A DNA stretch of 64,000 nucleotides from Pseudomonadota bacterium (lineage in GTDB: Bacteria; Pseudomonadota; Gammaproteobacteria; Steroidobacterales; Steroidobacteraceae), in NCBI GenBank assembly GCA_018241505.1, contig JAFEDS010000002.1:62001-126000 (forward strand), written 5' to 3'. A program made the translations under genes and the position numbers. A model generated the notes under the pieces. That model searched no databases. It worked only from the letters and a program-made list of their open reading frames with translations, and was not told the DNA's origin. Below, one piece after another: positions 7,155 through 16,028 of this stretch. How positions within the stretch are numbered: the stretch's first letter is position 1; each line of letters starts with the position of its first letter.

Positions 7155-9794
7155 TCACCGCGCCGGCTCAATCGCTATCGCCGACACCACGGCATCACCC
7201 TTCACCGGCTGAAACTCAATCGCCAGCACCCCATCGCGCGATGCAGCCCGCACCGTCTTCTCCACACCCTTCAACTTGCCGCCGGCAGTGGCGAAGACGT
7301 CCATCCGCTTCAACAATCGCTTGCCGTTGACGGACACATCAAACACCCGCTCGCCTGCAGCGGCGGCTGCGGGTTCGACGAATCGAAGCGTGATCTCATA
7401 TTTGCCATCGGGCACCGGCACGCGGTACGAGAACCGCCCCACGCGGTAGCTGTCATATAAAGGGGCGTCGACGGCTTCGACGTTGATTCGCTTGTCAGTG
7501 GGCGAGTCAGGCGCATTGATGCCCTTCCCTTCACCCCCTGAGAAGTACATGTCAGATCCGTAGCGCACGTGGTCCGCCGTGACGTAACCAGTCAGATCCC
7601 CCGCTTTGATCCGCACCTCCGTGGGCTTGCCCGCAAAGGTCCACTGCACGGAATCGCTGGCCGCCGCGCCGCCGATGTCGGCGACAGCCCGCAGCTCGTT
7701 CGCGCCTGACTGAAGATGCACTGCATGCCATAGACAAACGCCATCAGCACAGGAAGCGGCACCGACATCCGTACCGTTCACTGACAGTTGCACCTGAGTT
7801 GCGTTGCTATAAGCCTTTACATCGAGCACGCCGTAAGGGCGATCGACATATCGCCGGCCCACGAGGTGCAGCGTGGGCCGCGAGCTCCAGTTGGCGCGAT
7901 AGTAATAGAACGCATCCTTACGAATCGCCCTGTTGTAGCTGACGAGTCCCTTCTCATTGATGTCGGTCAGGTCACCCTCGCGGCGCGAATCGCTCGCGAA
8001 ATCGAACAAATTCCAGATGAACGACCCCCACAGGTAAGGCCGCTGGCGCAAGGTGCTCCAGGCGGCTTCATGATAGAGATTCTGGTATTCCTCCGGATGC
8101 GGCCGGCCATGCGGGTTGATCTGGCCGCCGGCCGGATCGTCACTATGTTGGGTCAGCGCGGCACCGGCTCCGTACTCCGATAGCGAAATCGGCGTCCGCG
8201 GATGTCGAGTGTGTGCCTGATCCAACATCGCGCCCAGGTCCGCAAAATGACCACTGTACCAGCCGAAATAACGGTTGTAGCCGATGGTGTCCGCGATGCC
8301 CACGATGGGCTCGCGCGCATGCGCGCCTGCAGGGACCTCGCAGCAGTCAGCGAAGGTCGTGGGACGGTCGGGATCCTGCGATTTGGCCAACGCATTCAAC
8401 TCCTCGAGCAGTGACGCAGGTCGGCTGGGGCCCTGCGATTGAGTCGCGGTCAGATCGATTTCGTTGGCAATCGACCACAAAGCCACTGAAGGATGGTTAC
8501 GGTTCTGTTGGATGAGCTCGAGCAGTTGTTGGCGCGCGTTAGCGGAAAACGCCGCGTTCGCTGCAGATCCATTGAATGAAACTTCGTTCACCAGCGGAAT
8601 CTCCGCCCATACGATCACGCCGGCGGCATCGGCAAGCTCGTACGAGCGCTGATCGTGTTGGTAGTGGGCCAGGCGGGTCGCGTTCGCGCCCAGATCGGCG
8701 AGTATCGCGAAGTCTTCCTCCTGGTCCGCATCCGACACCGCCCATCCTTTGACGGGCCGATCCTGGTGCATGGAGGCACCCCGGAGGTATAGGTGCTTGC
8801 CGTTCAGGAAAAAACCCTTGTCGGGATCGAACGTGAGCGTCCGCAGCCCGAGCGGCTGGATTACGCGGTCGAGCACCGCCCCCTTTGGAGATCGCAGCGT
8901 CACAACCGCTCGGTAGAGATAGGGATCGCTGACACCTTGCCACAGGTGCGGGTTGGCGATGTTCAGGTTCGCTTGCACAACTGAAACCGCTCCGGTCGCA
9001 ACCAGTCCCGTATCACTTGTGTTGGAAGCGACTACTTGGTTTGCCGCGCTGAGAATGGTTGTTTCGACGCGCACGCGCCGCGGGACTGATTCGCTGTTGG
9101 TGACGCGAGCGGTGATCTGTACAGCCGCGGTGTCAGAATGGATATCCGACAGTCGTCCGTAGATGCCGGGGCCACCGAAGTCCAGCATGTCGACATGGAT
9201 CGGTTGCGTGACAATGAGTGACGCCTTTCTATAGATGCCACCAAACATGAAGAAGTCGCCCGACAGCGGGGGCACATTCTCCGTGGGGGCACCTGGCGCC
9301 GGACGCGTGTTGTCGGCCTTGACGACCAGCAGATTGTCGCCCGATGGAATCATGGCGGCGGTGGCGTCAAAGCGGAACCGGGCGAAGGCGCCCTCGTGCT
9401 TGCCAAGGTAGTGGCCATTCAGCCAGACATCGGCAACGGTGCTAATGGCATCGAATTGCAGGAAGTAGCGACTGCCTGGGGCGGCCGGGGGCGCTGGGAA
9501 TCTCAGGCGATACCAACCCGGCCCCTGGATGTTGTTGGATTGCGGCGAGCGCTCGAGGCCCTCATTGCCGATGCGGTTCCAGGTGTGCGGGACAGTGACC
9601 GTCGCCCACGTGGAGTCGTCAAACTGGGGCGCCTCCACACCAGTGAGCCCAGCGGCCTGCTTAAAGCGCCAACCGGAGGCCAGCGGCACCTGCACGCGCC
9701 CGGTATCCGCAGCTCCAATTGCCGCCCCCGCACCCCACAAGCCAACCATCGCCGCCAGAACAACCGTACCCCGCACCGACGCCAACATCCTCAT
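7155..9794 (-). CDS. Glycoside hydrolase family 2 enzyme (beta-galactosidase/beta-glucuronidase type)
   Basis: Secreted exo-glycosidase, 879 residues, with a signal peptide (AAMVGLWGAGAAIGAAD). The order of domains is a jelly-roll sugar-binding domain (PHTWN, GWYRLRF), an immunoglobulin-like domain, a TIM barrel and C-terminal beta domains; the last ~150 residues resemble a malectin-type carbohydrate-binding module (YRVPVPDGKYEITLRFVEP). The acid/base is Glu445 in WSIANEID and the nucleophile Glu540 in LSEYG. An N-x-K-G motif (Asn613-Lys615) follows WNLFDFAS; in beta-glucuronidases this motif binds the substrate carboxylate. It lies 13 bases downstream of mannonate dehydratase on the same strand, which supports a uronic-acid substrate. 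Beta-galactosidase remains possible. Confidence 0.85.
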   Translation of the reverse strand: MRMLASVRGTVVLAAMVGLWGAGAAIGAADTGRVQVPLASGWRFKQAAGLTGVEAPQFDDSTWATVTVPHTWNRIGNEGLERSPQSNNIQGPGWYRLRFPAPPAAPGSRYFLQFDAISTVADVWLNGHYLGKHEGAFARFRFDATAAMIPSGDNLLVVKADNTRPAPGAPTENVPPLSGDFFMFGGIYRKASLIVTQPIHVDMLDFGGPGIYGRLSDIHSDTAAVQITARVTNSESVPRRVRVETTILSAANQVVASNTSDTGLVATGAVSVVQANLNIANPHLWQGVSDPYLYRAVVTLRSPKGAVLDRVIQPLGLRTLTFDPDKGFFLNGKHLYLRGASMHQDRPVKGWAVSDADQEEDFAILADLGANATRLAHYQHDQRSYELADAAGVIVWAEIPLVNEVSFNGSAANAAFSANARQQLLELIQQNRNHPSVALWSIANEIDLTATQSQGPSRPASLLEELNALAKSQDPDRPTTFADCCEVPAGAHAREPIVGIADTIGYNRYFGWYSGHFADLGAMLDQAHTRHPRTPISLSEYGAGAALTQHSDDPAGGQINPHGRPHPEEYQNLYHEAAWSTLRQRPYLWGSFIWNLFDFASDSRREGDLTDINEKGLVSYNRAIRKDAFYYYRANWSSRPTLHLVGRRYVDRPYGVLDVKAYSNATQVQLSVNGTDVGAASCADGVCLWHAVHLQSGANELRAVADIGGAAASDSVQWTFAGKPTEVRIKAGDLTGYVTADHVRYGSDMYFSGGEGKGINAPDSPTDKRINVEAVDAPLYDSYRVGRFSYRVPVPDGKYEITLRFVEPAAAAAGERVFDVSVNGKRLLKRMDVFATAGGKLKGVEKTVRAASRDGVLAIEFQPVKGDAVVSAIAIEPAR

Positions 9795-9807
9795 CCCCCA
9801 GGTCCGC

Positions 9808-11055
9808 TCACCAATTGGTCATCGAGCCGTCCTCCAGCCGGTTCACCGGCAGGTAGGCGCGTTTGTAAGGATACTTCGCGGCCAGCGGCTCATCGATGTC
9901 AACGCCCAGTCCCGGCTCATTGCCAGGGTGCAGGAATCCATTTGCGAATGAATAGGCGTGCGGAAACACGGCATCGGTCTCCGATGTGTGACGCATGTAC
10001 TCCTGCAAGCCGAAGTTGGGTATCGACAGATTGAAGTGCAGCGCCGCGGCCATGCACACCGGCGACAGGTCGGTAGCGCCGTGGCAGCCGGTCTTCACGG
10101 CATAGAGGTCCGCGAGGCTGGCAATGCGCCGCAGGTGTGTGATGCCGCCCGCATGCACGACGGTCGTGCGGATGTAGTCGATCAACTGGCCTTCAATGAG
10201 ATCTTTGCAATCCCAGATGGAGTTGAATACCTCACCGACCGCCAACGGCGTCGTGGTGTGCTGGCGAATCAGGCGAAAATTCGCCTGGTTTTCCGCGGCC
10301 ACCGAATCCTCCAGCCAGAACAACCGGTACGGCTCGAGATCGCGGCCCAGGCGCGCCGCCTCGATCGGAGTCAAGCGGTGGTGAACGTCGTGCAGCAGGT
10401 CGACATCCCAACCCAACGCCGCCCGCGCGGCCTCGAACAACTTCGGTACCGAGGGCAGATACTTGCTCGTCGACCAGCGATTCTCCGTCGGCAAGGCGCC
10501 ATCAGCAGGTTCGTAGTACATCTTGTCCCGCGAGACGCCGTAAGTGGTCGGCAAGCCCGGCACACCCGCCTGCAACCGGATCGCGGTGTAGCCCATCTGC
10601 CGATACCGCTGGGCCTCGGCGATGGTTTCTTCAATCGATTCACCGTTGGCATGTCCATAAACACGCACACCGGTGCGGCAAGCGCCGCCCAACAACTGGT
10701 ACAGCGGCATTCCCGCTGCCTTGGCCTTGATATCCCATAACGCCATATCGACCGCGGCAATGGCGGTCATGGTGACCGGGCCCCGCCGCCAATAGGCGCC
10801 ACGATAAAGGTACTGCCAGATGTCTTCGATCTGATGGGCATCCCGCCCAATCAGCGTCGGAATGATGTGATCGGTGAGATAGCTGGCCACCGACAGCTCG
10901 CGCCCGTTGAGAGTGGCATCACCGAGTCCGTACGAGGCACCTGCCCCGGTACCGGTCTCGATTTTCAGGGTGACGAAATTGCGCCCGGGGCAGGTCACGA
11001 TCACGCGCGCGGCCGTGATGGTCAAAGCCGCTGCCTTGGGCTGAGTGTCCGACAT
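9808..11055 (-). CDS. manD: D-mannonate dehydratase, enolase superfamily
   Basis: Converts D-mannonate to 2-keto-3-deoxygluconate in hexuronate breakdown. The 415 residues align along their length with Man[13 protein letters not shown], the [23 protein letters not shown] capping region, the active-site loop [12 protein letters not shown], and metal ligands in LLHDVHH (Asp), FWLED (Glu) and AVGEVFN (Glu), then HGATDLSPV. The C-terminus keeps the [17 protein letters not shown] sequence of the family. Start ATG 11053-11055 has GGAAGAAG upstream. It is the first gene of an operon with the GH2 gene and is divergent from the GntR regulator, whose likely operators lie between them. Confidence 0.92.
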   Translation of the reverse strand: MSDTQPKAAALTITAARVIVTCPGRNFVTLKIETGTGAGASYGLGDATLNGRELSVASYLTDHIIPTLIGRDAHQIEDIWQYLYRGAYWRRGPVTMTAIAAVDMALWDIKAKAAGMPLYQLLGGACRTGVRVYGHANGESIEETIAEAQRYRQMGYTAIRLQAGVPGLPTTYGVSRDKMYYEPADGALPTENRWSTSKYLPSVPKLFEAARAALGWDVDLLHDVHHRLTPIEAARLGRDLEPYRLFWLEDSVAAENQANFRLIRQHTTTPLAVGEVFNSIWDCKDLIEGQLIDYIRTTVVHAGGITHLRRIASLADLYAVKTGCHGATDLSPVCMAAALHFNLSIPNFGLQEYMRHTSETDAVFPHAYSFANGFLHPGNEPGLGVDIDEPLAAKYPYKRAYLPVNRLEDGSMTNW

Positions 11056-11075
11056 GATCGATCTTCTTCCGCGAT

Positions 11076-11090
11076 ATTGGTAAGGCCAGT
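11076..11090. promoter_or_regulatory. Candidate GntR operator, site 1 (manD-proximal)
   Basis: ATTGG-TAAGG-CCAGT, an inverted repeat with a 5-base spacer and one mismatch, 21 bases upstream of manD. It shares arms and spacing with sites 2 and 3. Confidence 0.5.
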
Positions 11091-11161
11091 TGAGCGCACC
11101 CGATGGCTTCCGTCAAGGTGTGAAGTGCCTTATTTTCCAGATCCCTGGCTGAATATCCGCC

Positions 11162-11180
11162 AAATTGGCCTGACCAATTT
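11162..11180. promoter_or_regulatory. Candidate GntR operator, site 2 (perfect palindrome)
   Basis: AAATTGG-N5-CCAATTT, a perfect 7-bp inverted repeat with spacer CCTGA in the manD/GntR divergent intergenic region. UxuR/ExuR-type FadR-family operators have a similar ATTGG...CCAAT core, so the divergent regulator is the likely binder. Confidence 0.7.
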
Positions 11181-11237
11181 TGAGAGCGCCCCGCACGCCT
11201 CCGGAAGCGAAAAGCGAGGGCAGTCGGGTGGCCAGCG

Positions 11238-11252
11238 ATTGGACCGACCACG
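11238..11252. promoter_or_regulatory. Candidate GntR operator, site 3 (regulator-proximal)
   Basis: ATTGG-ACCGA-CCACG, a degenerate copy of the same 5-base-spaced repeat, ending 12 bases before the regulator start. Its position suggests autoregulation. Confidence 0.4.
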
Positions 11253-11264
11253 TAATATCGGCTC

Positions 11265-12011
11265 ATGGCCGACACCCGCAGACTTTACGAGCAAATCGCG
11301 CAAAAGCTGGCGCGCGACATTGCTATCGGCCGCTACGAGCTGGGCCAACGCTTACCTTCGGAGCGAGAGCTGGCTCAGACCTTCGCGGTGTCCAGGCCTA
11401 CGATTCGTGAGGCCATTATTGCGCTGGAGTTGGACGGACTCGTGGATGTGCGCATCGGGTCCGGCGTCTATGTCATGAACAAGAAGCCGCCGAGCGGCAA
11501 AGCGGGCGCGACCGACATCGGCCCCTTTGAGTTGCTGGAGGCCCGCCGTGCCATAGAGGGCGAAGCTTGCGCGTTGGCCGCCCCCCGCATCGACGAAAGC
11601 CAGCTCGTGGAGCTCGAAGTCCTCATTGCCGAGATGTTCGATGAGAACGAGCACGATGTTGTGAAAAGCGAGGATGCCGATCGTCGCTTCCACGAGCTGA
11701 TTGCGCGCTCGACCCAGAACAGCGGCATCATCGCGGCGGTACAGATGTTATGGGACGCTCGCACCCGCTCGCCACAGAGCCGGTCGATGAGCACCAAGGT
11801 TCGCGCCAAGGGCGTCAAGCCGCGGATCGATGAGCACACGGCCATTGTGGATGCCTTGCGGCGGCGAGATCCGGATGCGGCGCGGGCCGCCATGCGCGAC
11901 CACCTGTCGCGTGTGATGACCGTGCTGTTGGAAGCAACCGAATTCGAAGAGATGGAACGAACCCGTGCCCACATCGCCGAGCAGCGGCGCCGGTACGCTT
12001 CGTCCAAGTAG
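11265..12011 (+). CDS. GntR family (FadR/FCD) transcriptional regulator
   Basis: Probable repressor of the uronate genes, 248 residues. The N-terminal winged helix has the GntR signature PSERELAQTFAVSRPTIREAIIALELDGLV (around residues 31-60) ending in the wing RIGSGVYV. The FCD ligand domain follows with FELLEARRAIEGEACALAA, DRRFHELIARST, and the conserved metal/ligand histidine region (EHTAIVDALRRRDPDAARAAMRDHL). It resembles UxuR/ExuR-type regulators that respond to hexuronates or aldonates. It is divergently transcribed from manD with three matching palindromes in the 209-bp gap. Confidence 0.9.
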   Translation: MADTRRLYEQIAQKLARDIAIGRYELGQRLPSERELAQTFAVSRPTIREAIIALELDGLVDVRIGSGVYVMNKKPPSGKAGATDIGPFELLEARRAIEGEACALAAPRIDESQLVELEVLIAEMFDENEHDVVKSEDADRRFHELIARSTQNSGIIAAVQMLWDARTRSPQSRSMSTKVRAKGVKPRIDEHTAIVDALRRRDPDAARAAMRDHLSRVMTVLLEATEFEEMERTRAHIAEQRRRYASSK

Positions 12012-12016
12012 GAATC

Positions 12017-12340
12017 ATGACCCAATCCCGTACAGACCTGGCCTGCTCACACCTGGCCGGCATCAAGAAAGTCACTCCCAGCGCCCTGGGCTGTGAGGAG
12101 TGCCTGAAGACCGGCAGCCCCTGGGTGCACCTGCGCCTGTGCCGGACGTGCGGCCACGTCGGTTGCTGCGATGATTCGCCGAATCGGCATGCGCACAAAC
12201 ATTTCCATGCTACTCAACATCCCATCATCGAAGGCTACGATCCGCCGGAGCACTGGGGTTGGTGTTATGTGGATGAGTTTGCGTTCGACCTGTCGGATGA
12301 CGCTACGCCCCAACGCGGACCGATTCCCCGCTTCTACTGA
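12017..12340 (+). CDS. UBP-type zinc finger protein
   Basis: Small protein of 107 residues made of one UBP (ubiquitin-hydrolase-type) zinc finger. Zinc ligands are visible as CSHL near residue 10, CEEC around 26, CRTCGHVGCC around 42-51 and H-AHKHFHATQHP around 58-68, followed by GWCYVDEFAF. Bacterial versions are common and stand alone; their role is unknown. It begins five bases after the GntR stop, so it is probably cotranscribed with the regulator, although no functional link to uronate use is evident. Confidence 0.85.
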   Translation: MTQSRTDLACSHLAGIKKVTPSALGCEECLKTGSPWVHLRLCRTCGHVGCCDDSPNRHAHKHFHATQHPIIEGYDPPEHWGWCYVDEFAFDLSDDATPQRGPIPRFY

Positions 12341-12360
12341 GGCCCGCGGCTGCGCGGCAC

Positions 12361-12924
12361 TCAGTGGGTGGTCCCGCTGATGGCAATTTCAACCTGATCC
12401 CCGCCGCTCCAGAAGCCGTGCGGCAGACCAAACTCCGAGCGCCGGATCCGGCCGCGAGCGGCAAACTGACAGTCACCGCCGGTGGGGCAATCCAGGAAAG
12501 TGACCGTCAGCATCACCGGCCGCGTGACGCCATGTAATGTCAGCTCGCCGTCCGCCATCGCCTGACTGCGCTCGAGCTCGATGTGCCCTGAGTGATACGA
12601 CATCTGCGGAAAGCGCGCGGCATCCAGCCATGCGGGGGACGTCAGCCGGTCATTCCAACGCGGCTCACTGCACTGCAGAGTGGCAATCCCCACGGTGACA
12701 TCGACTCGGCTCTGCGGACCACTGCGATCCAGAACGAACTCACCGGCAATATCCGGAAAGCGGGCACTGACCCATTGAAAGCCCAGGTGGTGAATCTCGA
12801 AGGAGACCTGTGTATTGGTCGAGTCCAGGCGATAACGCTCGGCGGCGCGGGTTGCCGGCCCCACGCTGGTTGCGGCCATCAGCAACAGAACCCATCCAAT
12901 TGATCTTTTGGCCGCCATCCGCAC
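12361..12924 (-). CDS. YceI family periplasmic lipid-binding-like protein
   Basis: Exported lipocalin-like beta-barrel protein of 187 residues. A signal peptide (SIGWVLLLMAATSVGPATRA) precedes YRLDSTNTQVSFEIHHLGF, the conserved YceI opening, and GELTLHGVTRPVMLTVTF, the conserved central strand pair. Family members bind isoprenoid-type lipids in the periplasm; the ligand here is unknown. GTG at 12922-12924 is chosen because AAGGTGG lies about ten bases before it; an ATG two codons later is possible. It is convergent with the zinc-finger gene, 20 bases apart. Confidence 0.88.
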   Translation of the reverse strand: MRMAAKRSIGWVLLLMAATSVGPATRAAERYRLDSTNTQVSFEIHHLGFQWVSARFPDIAGEFVLDRSGPQSRVDVTVGIATLQCSEPRWNDRLTSPAWLDAARFPQMSYHSGHIELERSQAMADGELTLHGVTRPVMLTVTFLDCPTGGDCQFAARGRIRRSEFGLPHGFWSGGDQVEIAISGTTH

Positions 12925-12993
12925 TCACACTGCCACCTTTGTGCAACGTGAGTAGGCTGCCAGCAGTTCCCGGTTCAGCACCGGGAACTGTCA

Positions 12994-13725
12994 CTATTTT
13001 CGGGCGCCCCGGGCCAGGATGCGGGCGATCTCGGTATCGCCGAGAACGCGCAGGCGTTCCGTGTCGCCCGTCGGTTTGCGGATCTCGACCTCGCGCCACA
13101 CTTTCGCGGGACGCCAGGCCATGCTGAGAATTTCCTGCCGCGCTTCGGCAAGCTGCTTCTTCAACAAGGGCTGCAGCAGGCGCATGGGCGCCACCGCCTG
13201 CTGTTCCGACTCGCTCTCGGCGAGCTCCACATCACAGTGAACGCGGAAGAAATCGGTGTAGCGCTCCTGGTAAAGCAGCAGCGGCTCGGCGAATGCGCTG
13301 TCCTTCATCAACCGCCGGGCCAGATGGTGTGAGCACCAGTAGCTGGAGGCGCCCCGCAGGTAATTGCCGTGTTCCGCAATCAGGGAGGCGGAATACTCCT
13401 TGAGACTGTGGAACATCGCCATCAGCTTGTGACGCTGCGGACGGGTGAGCTGCCGCTCCTGCAGATATTCGAACACCGCCTTCCGATGTAACAAGTTCAG
13501 AGCCGTGGAGCGCAGCGCCACGACCTGGCGATTGAGATATCGATGCTCCGACACCCGGCGCATGAGCTGAGAGTGCTCGGACTCCCAGCGCCGATAGGCA
13601 TCCGGGTGGGACAGGAGACGTGAGGCGACCAGCATCTGCGCAGGCGTGCCAAACTTCGCCGATTCGGCGATGCACAGCTCCGATTCCTCCATGAGGCGCG
13701 CCTGCTTGATTCCCTGGATGCGCAA
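12994..13725 (-). CDS. Unrecognised helical protein
   Basis: About 243 residues, not recognised. The sequence is predicted almost entirely helical, charged and without membrane segments or signal peptide; the only patterns are an Arg/His-rich central part (RRVSEHRYLNRQVVALR, TRPQRHKLMAMFHSLKEY) and a Trp/Arg stretch near the C-terminus (MAWRPAKVWREVEI). The start is uncertain: TTG at 13723-13725 gives the longest version, and the first ATG is eleven codons later. It is divergent from the ROK kinase gene at 13863. Confidence 0.6.
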   Translation of the reverse strand: MRIQGIKQARLMEESELCIAESAKFGTPAQMLVASRLLSHPDAYRRWESEHSQLMRRVSEHRYLNRQVVALRSTALNLLHRKAVFEYLQERQLTRPQRHKLMAMFHSLKEYSASLIAEHGNYLRGASSYWCSHHLARRLMKDSAFAEPLLLYQERYTDFFRVHCDVELAESESEQQAVAPMRLLQPLLKKQLAEARQEILSMAWRPAKVWREVEIRKPTGDTERLRVLGDTEIARILARGARK

Positions 13726-13797
13726 AGGGGCCCTCGGACGGCTTATGTAAGGACGACTGGGGAGTGTGCACCGCAGGGCGGACGAATTACAACTTTA

Positions 13798-13811
13798 GTC
13801 GCTTTTGCGAC
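13798..13811. promoter_or_regulatory. Palindrome in the divergent promoter region
   Basis: GTCGC-TTTT-GCGAC, a perfect 5-bp inverted repeat in the gap between the unrecognised gene (minus) and the ROK kinase (plus). It could be an operator; no cognate regulator is adjacent. Confidence 0.3.
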
Positions 13812-13862
13812 AGTTCTATTCGGTGCTTGCCCCCGACCCGCTCAGTGCGCTAATAAATAAAA

Positions 13863-14825
13863 ATGAAATATGAATCCAGCGTTGGCGTCAGCGTAGGCGA
13901 ATCGGCCCGTTCCCTGCTTGCCGGTGTCGAGCTCGGCGGTACCAAATGCGTCTGTATCCTCGGATCCGGTCCCGACGATATCCGCGATCAGGTGTCGGTA
14001 CCTACCGGCGAGCGAGACTCCACGCTCGCGCGAATCAACTCAATATTGGATGGCTGGCGCGACACCCACGGGCCCTTTGCCGGGCTGGGGCTCGCCTCTT
14101 TCGGGCCGCTCGACCTGCGGCGCGAATCGAAGACCTTCGGACACATCACCTCGACCGTGAAACCCGGCTGGGAAGGCACCGACGTGCTCGGGAGATTGGG
14201 CGGACATAGAAATCTGCCTGTAAACATCAACACCGATGTCAATGGCGCGGCTTTGGCGGAAGGCCGCTGGGGCGCGGCGCGCGGCTTGGATGACTTTGCA
14301 TACATTACGGTGGGCACCGGCATCGGTGTTGGATTGATTGTCGCGGGACGGACCGTGTTCGGTTGCAATCACACCGAGCTGGGCCACATCCGCATCGCGC
14401 GCCTTCCCGGCGACACCTGGCCGGGCATCTGTCAATTTCACGGCGACTGCCTCGAAGGCCTCGCCTCGGGACCCGCGATCGGCGCGCGCGCGGGCCTGCC
14501 GGGAAGCGCCATTCCGGCCGACAGCCCTGTCTGGGAGCCGGTCACGGCGGCACTGGGGCAGTTGCTGCAGACAATCCTGCTGGCCACCGCCCCCAGGCGA
14601 ATTCTCATCGGCGGCGGTGTTGTAGTGTCGCGCCCGGAGCTCATGACACGGCTGCGAGCACAGCTCGTCAAGAGCTTGAACGGTTACCTGGATCTCGACG
14701 ATTTGACGGGCGGAGTTGATCACTACGTCGTGCCGCCGGGCCTGGGCGCCCTCGCCGGCCCGCTGGGCGCACTGGTCCTGGCCGCAGATGCCGCCTGCGT
14801 CGCAAACAACCAGCCCGGTTGCTGA
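13863..14825 (+). CDS. ROK family sugar kinase (fructokinase-like)
   Basis: Cytosolic ATP-dependent hexose kinase, 320 residues, in the normal ROK order: phosphate-1 motif ELGGTK (residues 23-28), sugar-binding NTDVNGAA (123-130) with the catalytic Asp, phosphate-2 GTGIG (151-155), ELGHIRI, the fructokinase-type zinc region CQFHGDCLEGLASG (190-203) and adenosine motif GGG (250-252). The CxFHxDC variant is typical of the fructokinase/manno(fructo)kinase branch. An AT-rich TAATAAATAAAA tract precedes the ATG. Inorganic pyrophosphatase follows 42 bases downstream. Confidence 0.88.
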   Translation: MKYESSVGVSVGESARSLLAGVELGGTKCVCILGSGPDDIRDQVSVPTGERDSTLARINSILDGWRDTHGPFAGLGLASFGPLDLRRESKTFGHITSTVKPGWEGTDVLGRLGGHRNLPVNINTDVNGAALAEGRWGAARGLDDFAYITVGTGIGVGLIVAGRTVFGCNHTELGHIRIARLPGDTWPGICQFHGDCLEGLASGPAIGARAGLPGSAIPADSPVWEPVTAALGQLLQTILLATAPRRILIGGGVVVSRPELMTRLRAQLVKSLNGYLDLDDLTGGVDHYVVPPGLGALAGPLGALVLAADAACVANNQPGC

Positions 14826-14867
14826 TAGAATACCGGCATCCCCCTCGCATCCGCTCAAGGAGAATGC

Positions 14868-15416
14868 ATGCGTCTCGATGCTGTTTCGGTCGGCCGTGAT
14901 CCACCCAATGAAGTCAATGTCGTGGTGGAGGTGCCTGTAGGCGGCGAGCCGATCAAATACGAGATGGACAAGGCATCCGGCGCACTGATTGTGGATCGCT
15001 TCCTGTATACCGCGATGCGGTATCCGGGCAACTACGGGTTCATTCCGCACACACTGTCCGACGACGGCGATCCGTGTGACGTCCTCGTGGCCAACCAGCG
15101 CGGCGTCATTCCAGGCGCGGTGCTCGCTGTACGTCCGGTCGGCGTGTTGAAAATGCAGGACGAAGCGGGCGGTGATGAGAAGATCATCGCTGTTCCCGTG
15201 CCACGCCTGACACGGCGGTACGAGAAGGTGCAGAACTACACCGATCTGCCGGAGATCACCATCAAACAGGTGCAGCACTTCTTCGAGCACTACAAGGACC
15301 TGGAGTCCAGCAAGTGGGTGAAGGTGACCGGCTGGGGCGATGCGGCCGAGGCGCGCGCCTACATCCAACGGGCCATGGACAAGTCCAAACAGGCCAGGGC
15401 CGCGGAAAAGGCCTGA
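14868..15416 (+). CDS. ppa: Inorganic pyrophosphatase, family I
   Basis: Hydrolyses pyrophosphate to phosphate and pulls biosynthetic reactions forward. The 182-residue protein has the family I features: [18 protein letters not shown] with catalytic Lys, [13 protein letters not shown], and the signature DGDPCDVLV with its three metal-binding aspartates, then the KxxxY pair ending in FFEHYKDLE and [19 protein letters not shown] gives a strong ribosome-binding site. The C-terminal tail is Lys/Ala-rich. Size is normal for bacterial PPase. Confidence 0.95.
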   Translation: MRLDAVSVGRDPPNEVNVVVEVPVGGEPIKYEMDKASGALIVDRFLYTAMRYPGNYGFIPHTLSDDGDPCDVLVANQRGVIPGAVLAVRPVGVLKMQDEAGGDEKIIAVPVPRLTRRYEKVQNYTDLPEITIKQVQHFFEHYKDLESSKWVKVTGWGDAAEARAYIQRAMDKSKQARAAEKA

Positions 15417-15603
15417 ATTTCCAGGGGCGATTGCGGCTGGTGCAACCGGCCTTCATGACAGTCGCAACCGTTGAATGGATGTTGGGCCAAGCGGAGCCGT
15501 TTCAATACCCCTAAATGAGTACGGCCGCAGACTCTCCCGAAATCTGGCGGCGCGGCGTAGGACTCGTAAACTACGCGGCGTCCAGACTAACGGAGACAAC
15601 TTC
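15417..15603. other. Intergenic region downstream of ppa
   Basis: No gene is evident. The stretch contains a 6-bp stem (GCGTAG...CTACGC) at about 15555-15577 but no T-run, so a standard terminator is not clear. Confidence 0.4.
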
Positions 15604-15702
15604 ATGGAAACCCTTGCTGCATTGGAAATCGGCGCCACCGTGGTGCTGTTGGTTGCGCATCTGAGCATCGTCGTACGTAACCGCTTCAGCGCGCGCGCGT
15701 AA
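15604..15702 (+). CDS. Possible small single-span membrane protein (32 aa)
   Basis: A 32-codon frame starting METLAALEIGATVVLLVAHLSIVV and ending in a basic tail RNRFSARA. It has a GGAGA ribosome-binding site nine bases before the ATG and one hydrophobic helix with positive residues after it, as in many bacterial small membrane proteins. A 7-bp hairpin lies 46 bases downstream. Nothing identifies its role. Expression is unproven. Confidence 0.35.
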   Translation: METLAALEIGATVVLLVAHLSIVVRNRFSARA

Positions 15703-15747
15703 ACGGATCTGACAGTCGCTCATCGTAATCCTTCGGTGAGTTGACTC

Positions 15748-15766
15748 GCGTACGCCCTCCGTACGC
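15748..15766. repeat. Perfect 7-bp hairpin
   Basis: GCGTACG-CCCTC-CGTACGC, a perfect inverted repeat after the small open frame. It has no T-run, so it is at best a weak terminator or transcript-end structure. From here to 16028 no gene is supported. Confidence 0.35.
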
Positions 15767-16028
15767 ACGCAATCACACTTCCGTGGCTACGGTCTCAACA
15801 CCGCACCCGCACCTGCATCCGCCGCACCACCCTCGAGCCAGACAACGCTAGTCCGCCGGGCATCAGGATGGGAGGCATGCGGTGGCGGGAGCCGGCCGCC
15901 CGAAAAGCACCCAGGCCGCATTACCCGGTCTGCACGCGGCCCGTGCCGCGCCCATAAGACGATATGGCTTGATTGCGCTGTCGGTGACATAATCCGGCAT
16001 TGTCTACCGTCCGCCGGAGCGCCGTTCA

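Noticed and set aside
13232-13771. Long minus-strand frame of 179 codons
   Set aside because: It is a shadow of the unrecognised helical gene (12994-13725) in another frame, with Arg/Ser/Gly-rich composition and no family pattern.
14040-15368. 442-codon minus-strand frame
   Set aside because: It lies antisense across the ROK kinase and ppa, both clearly real; high GC produces long antisense frames.
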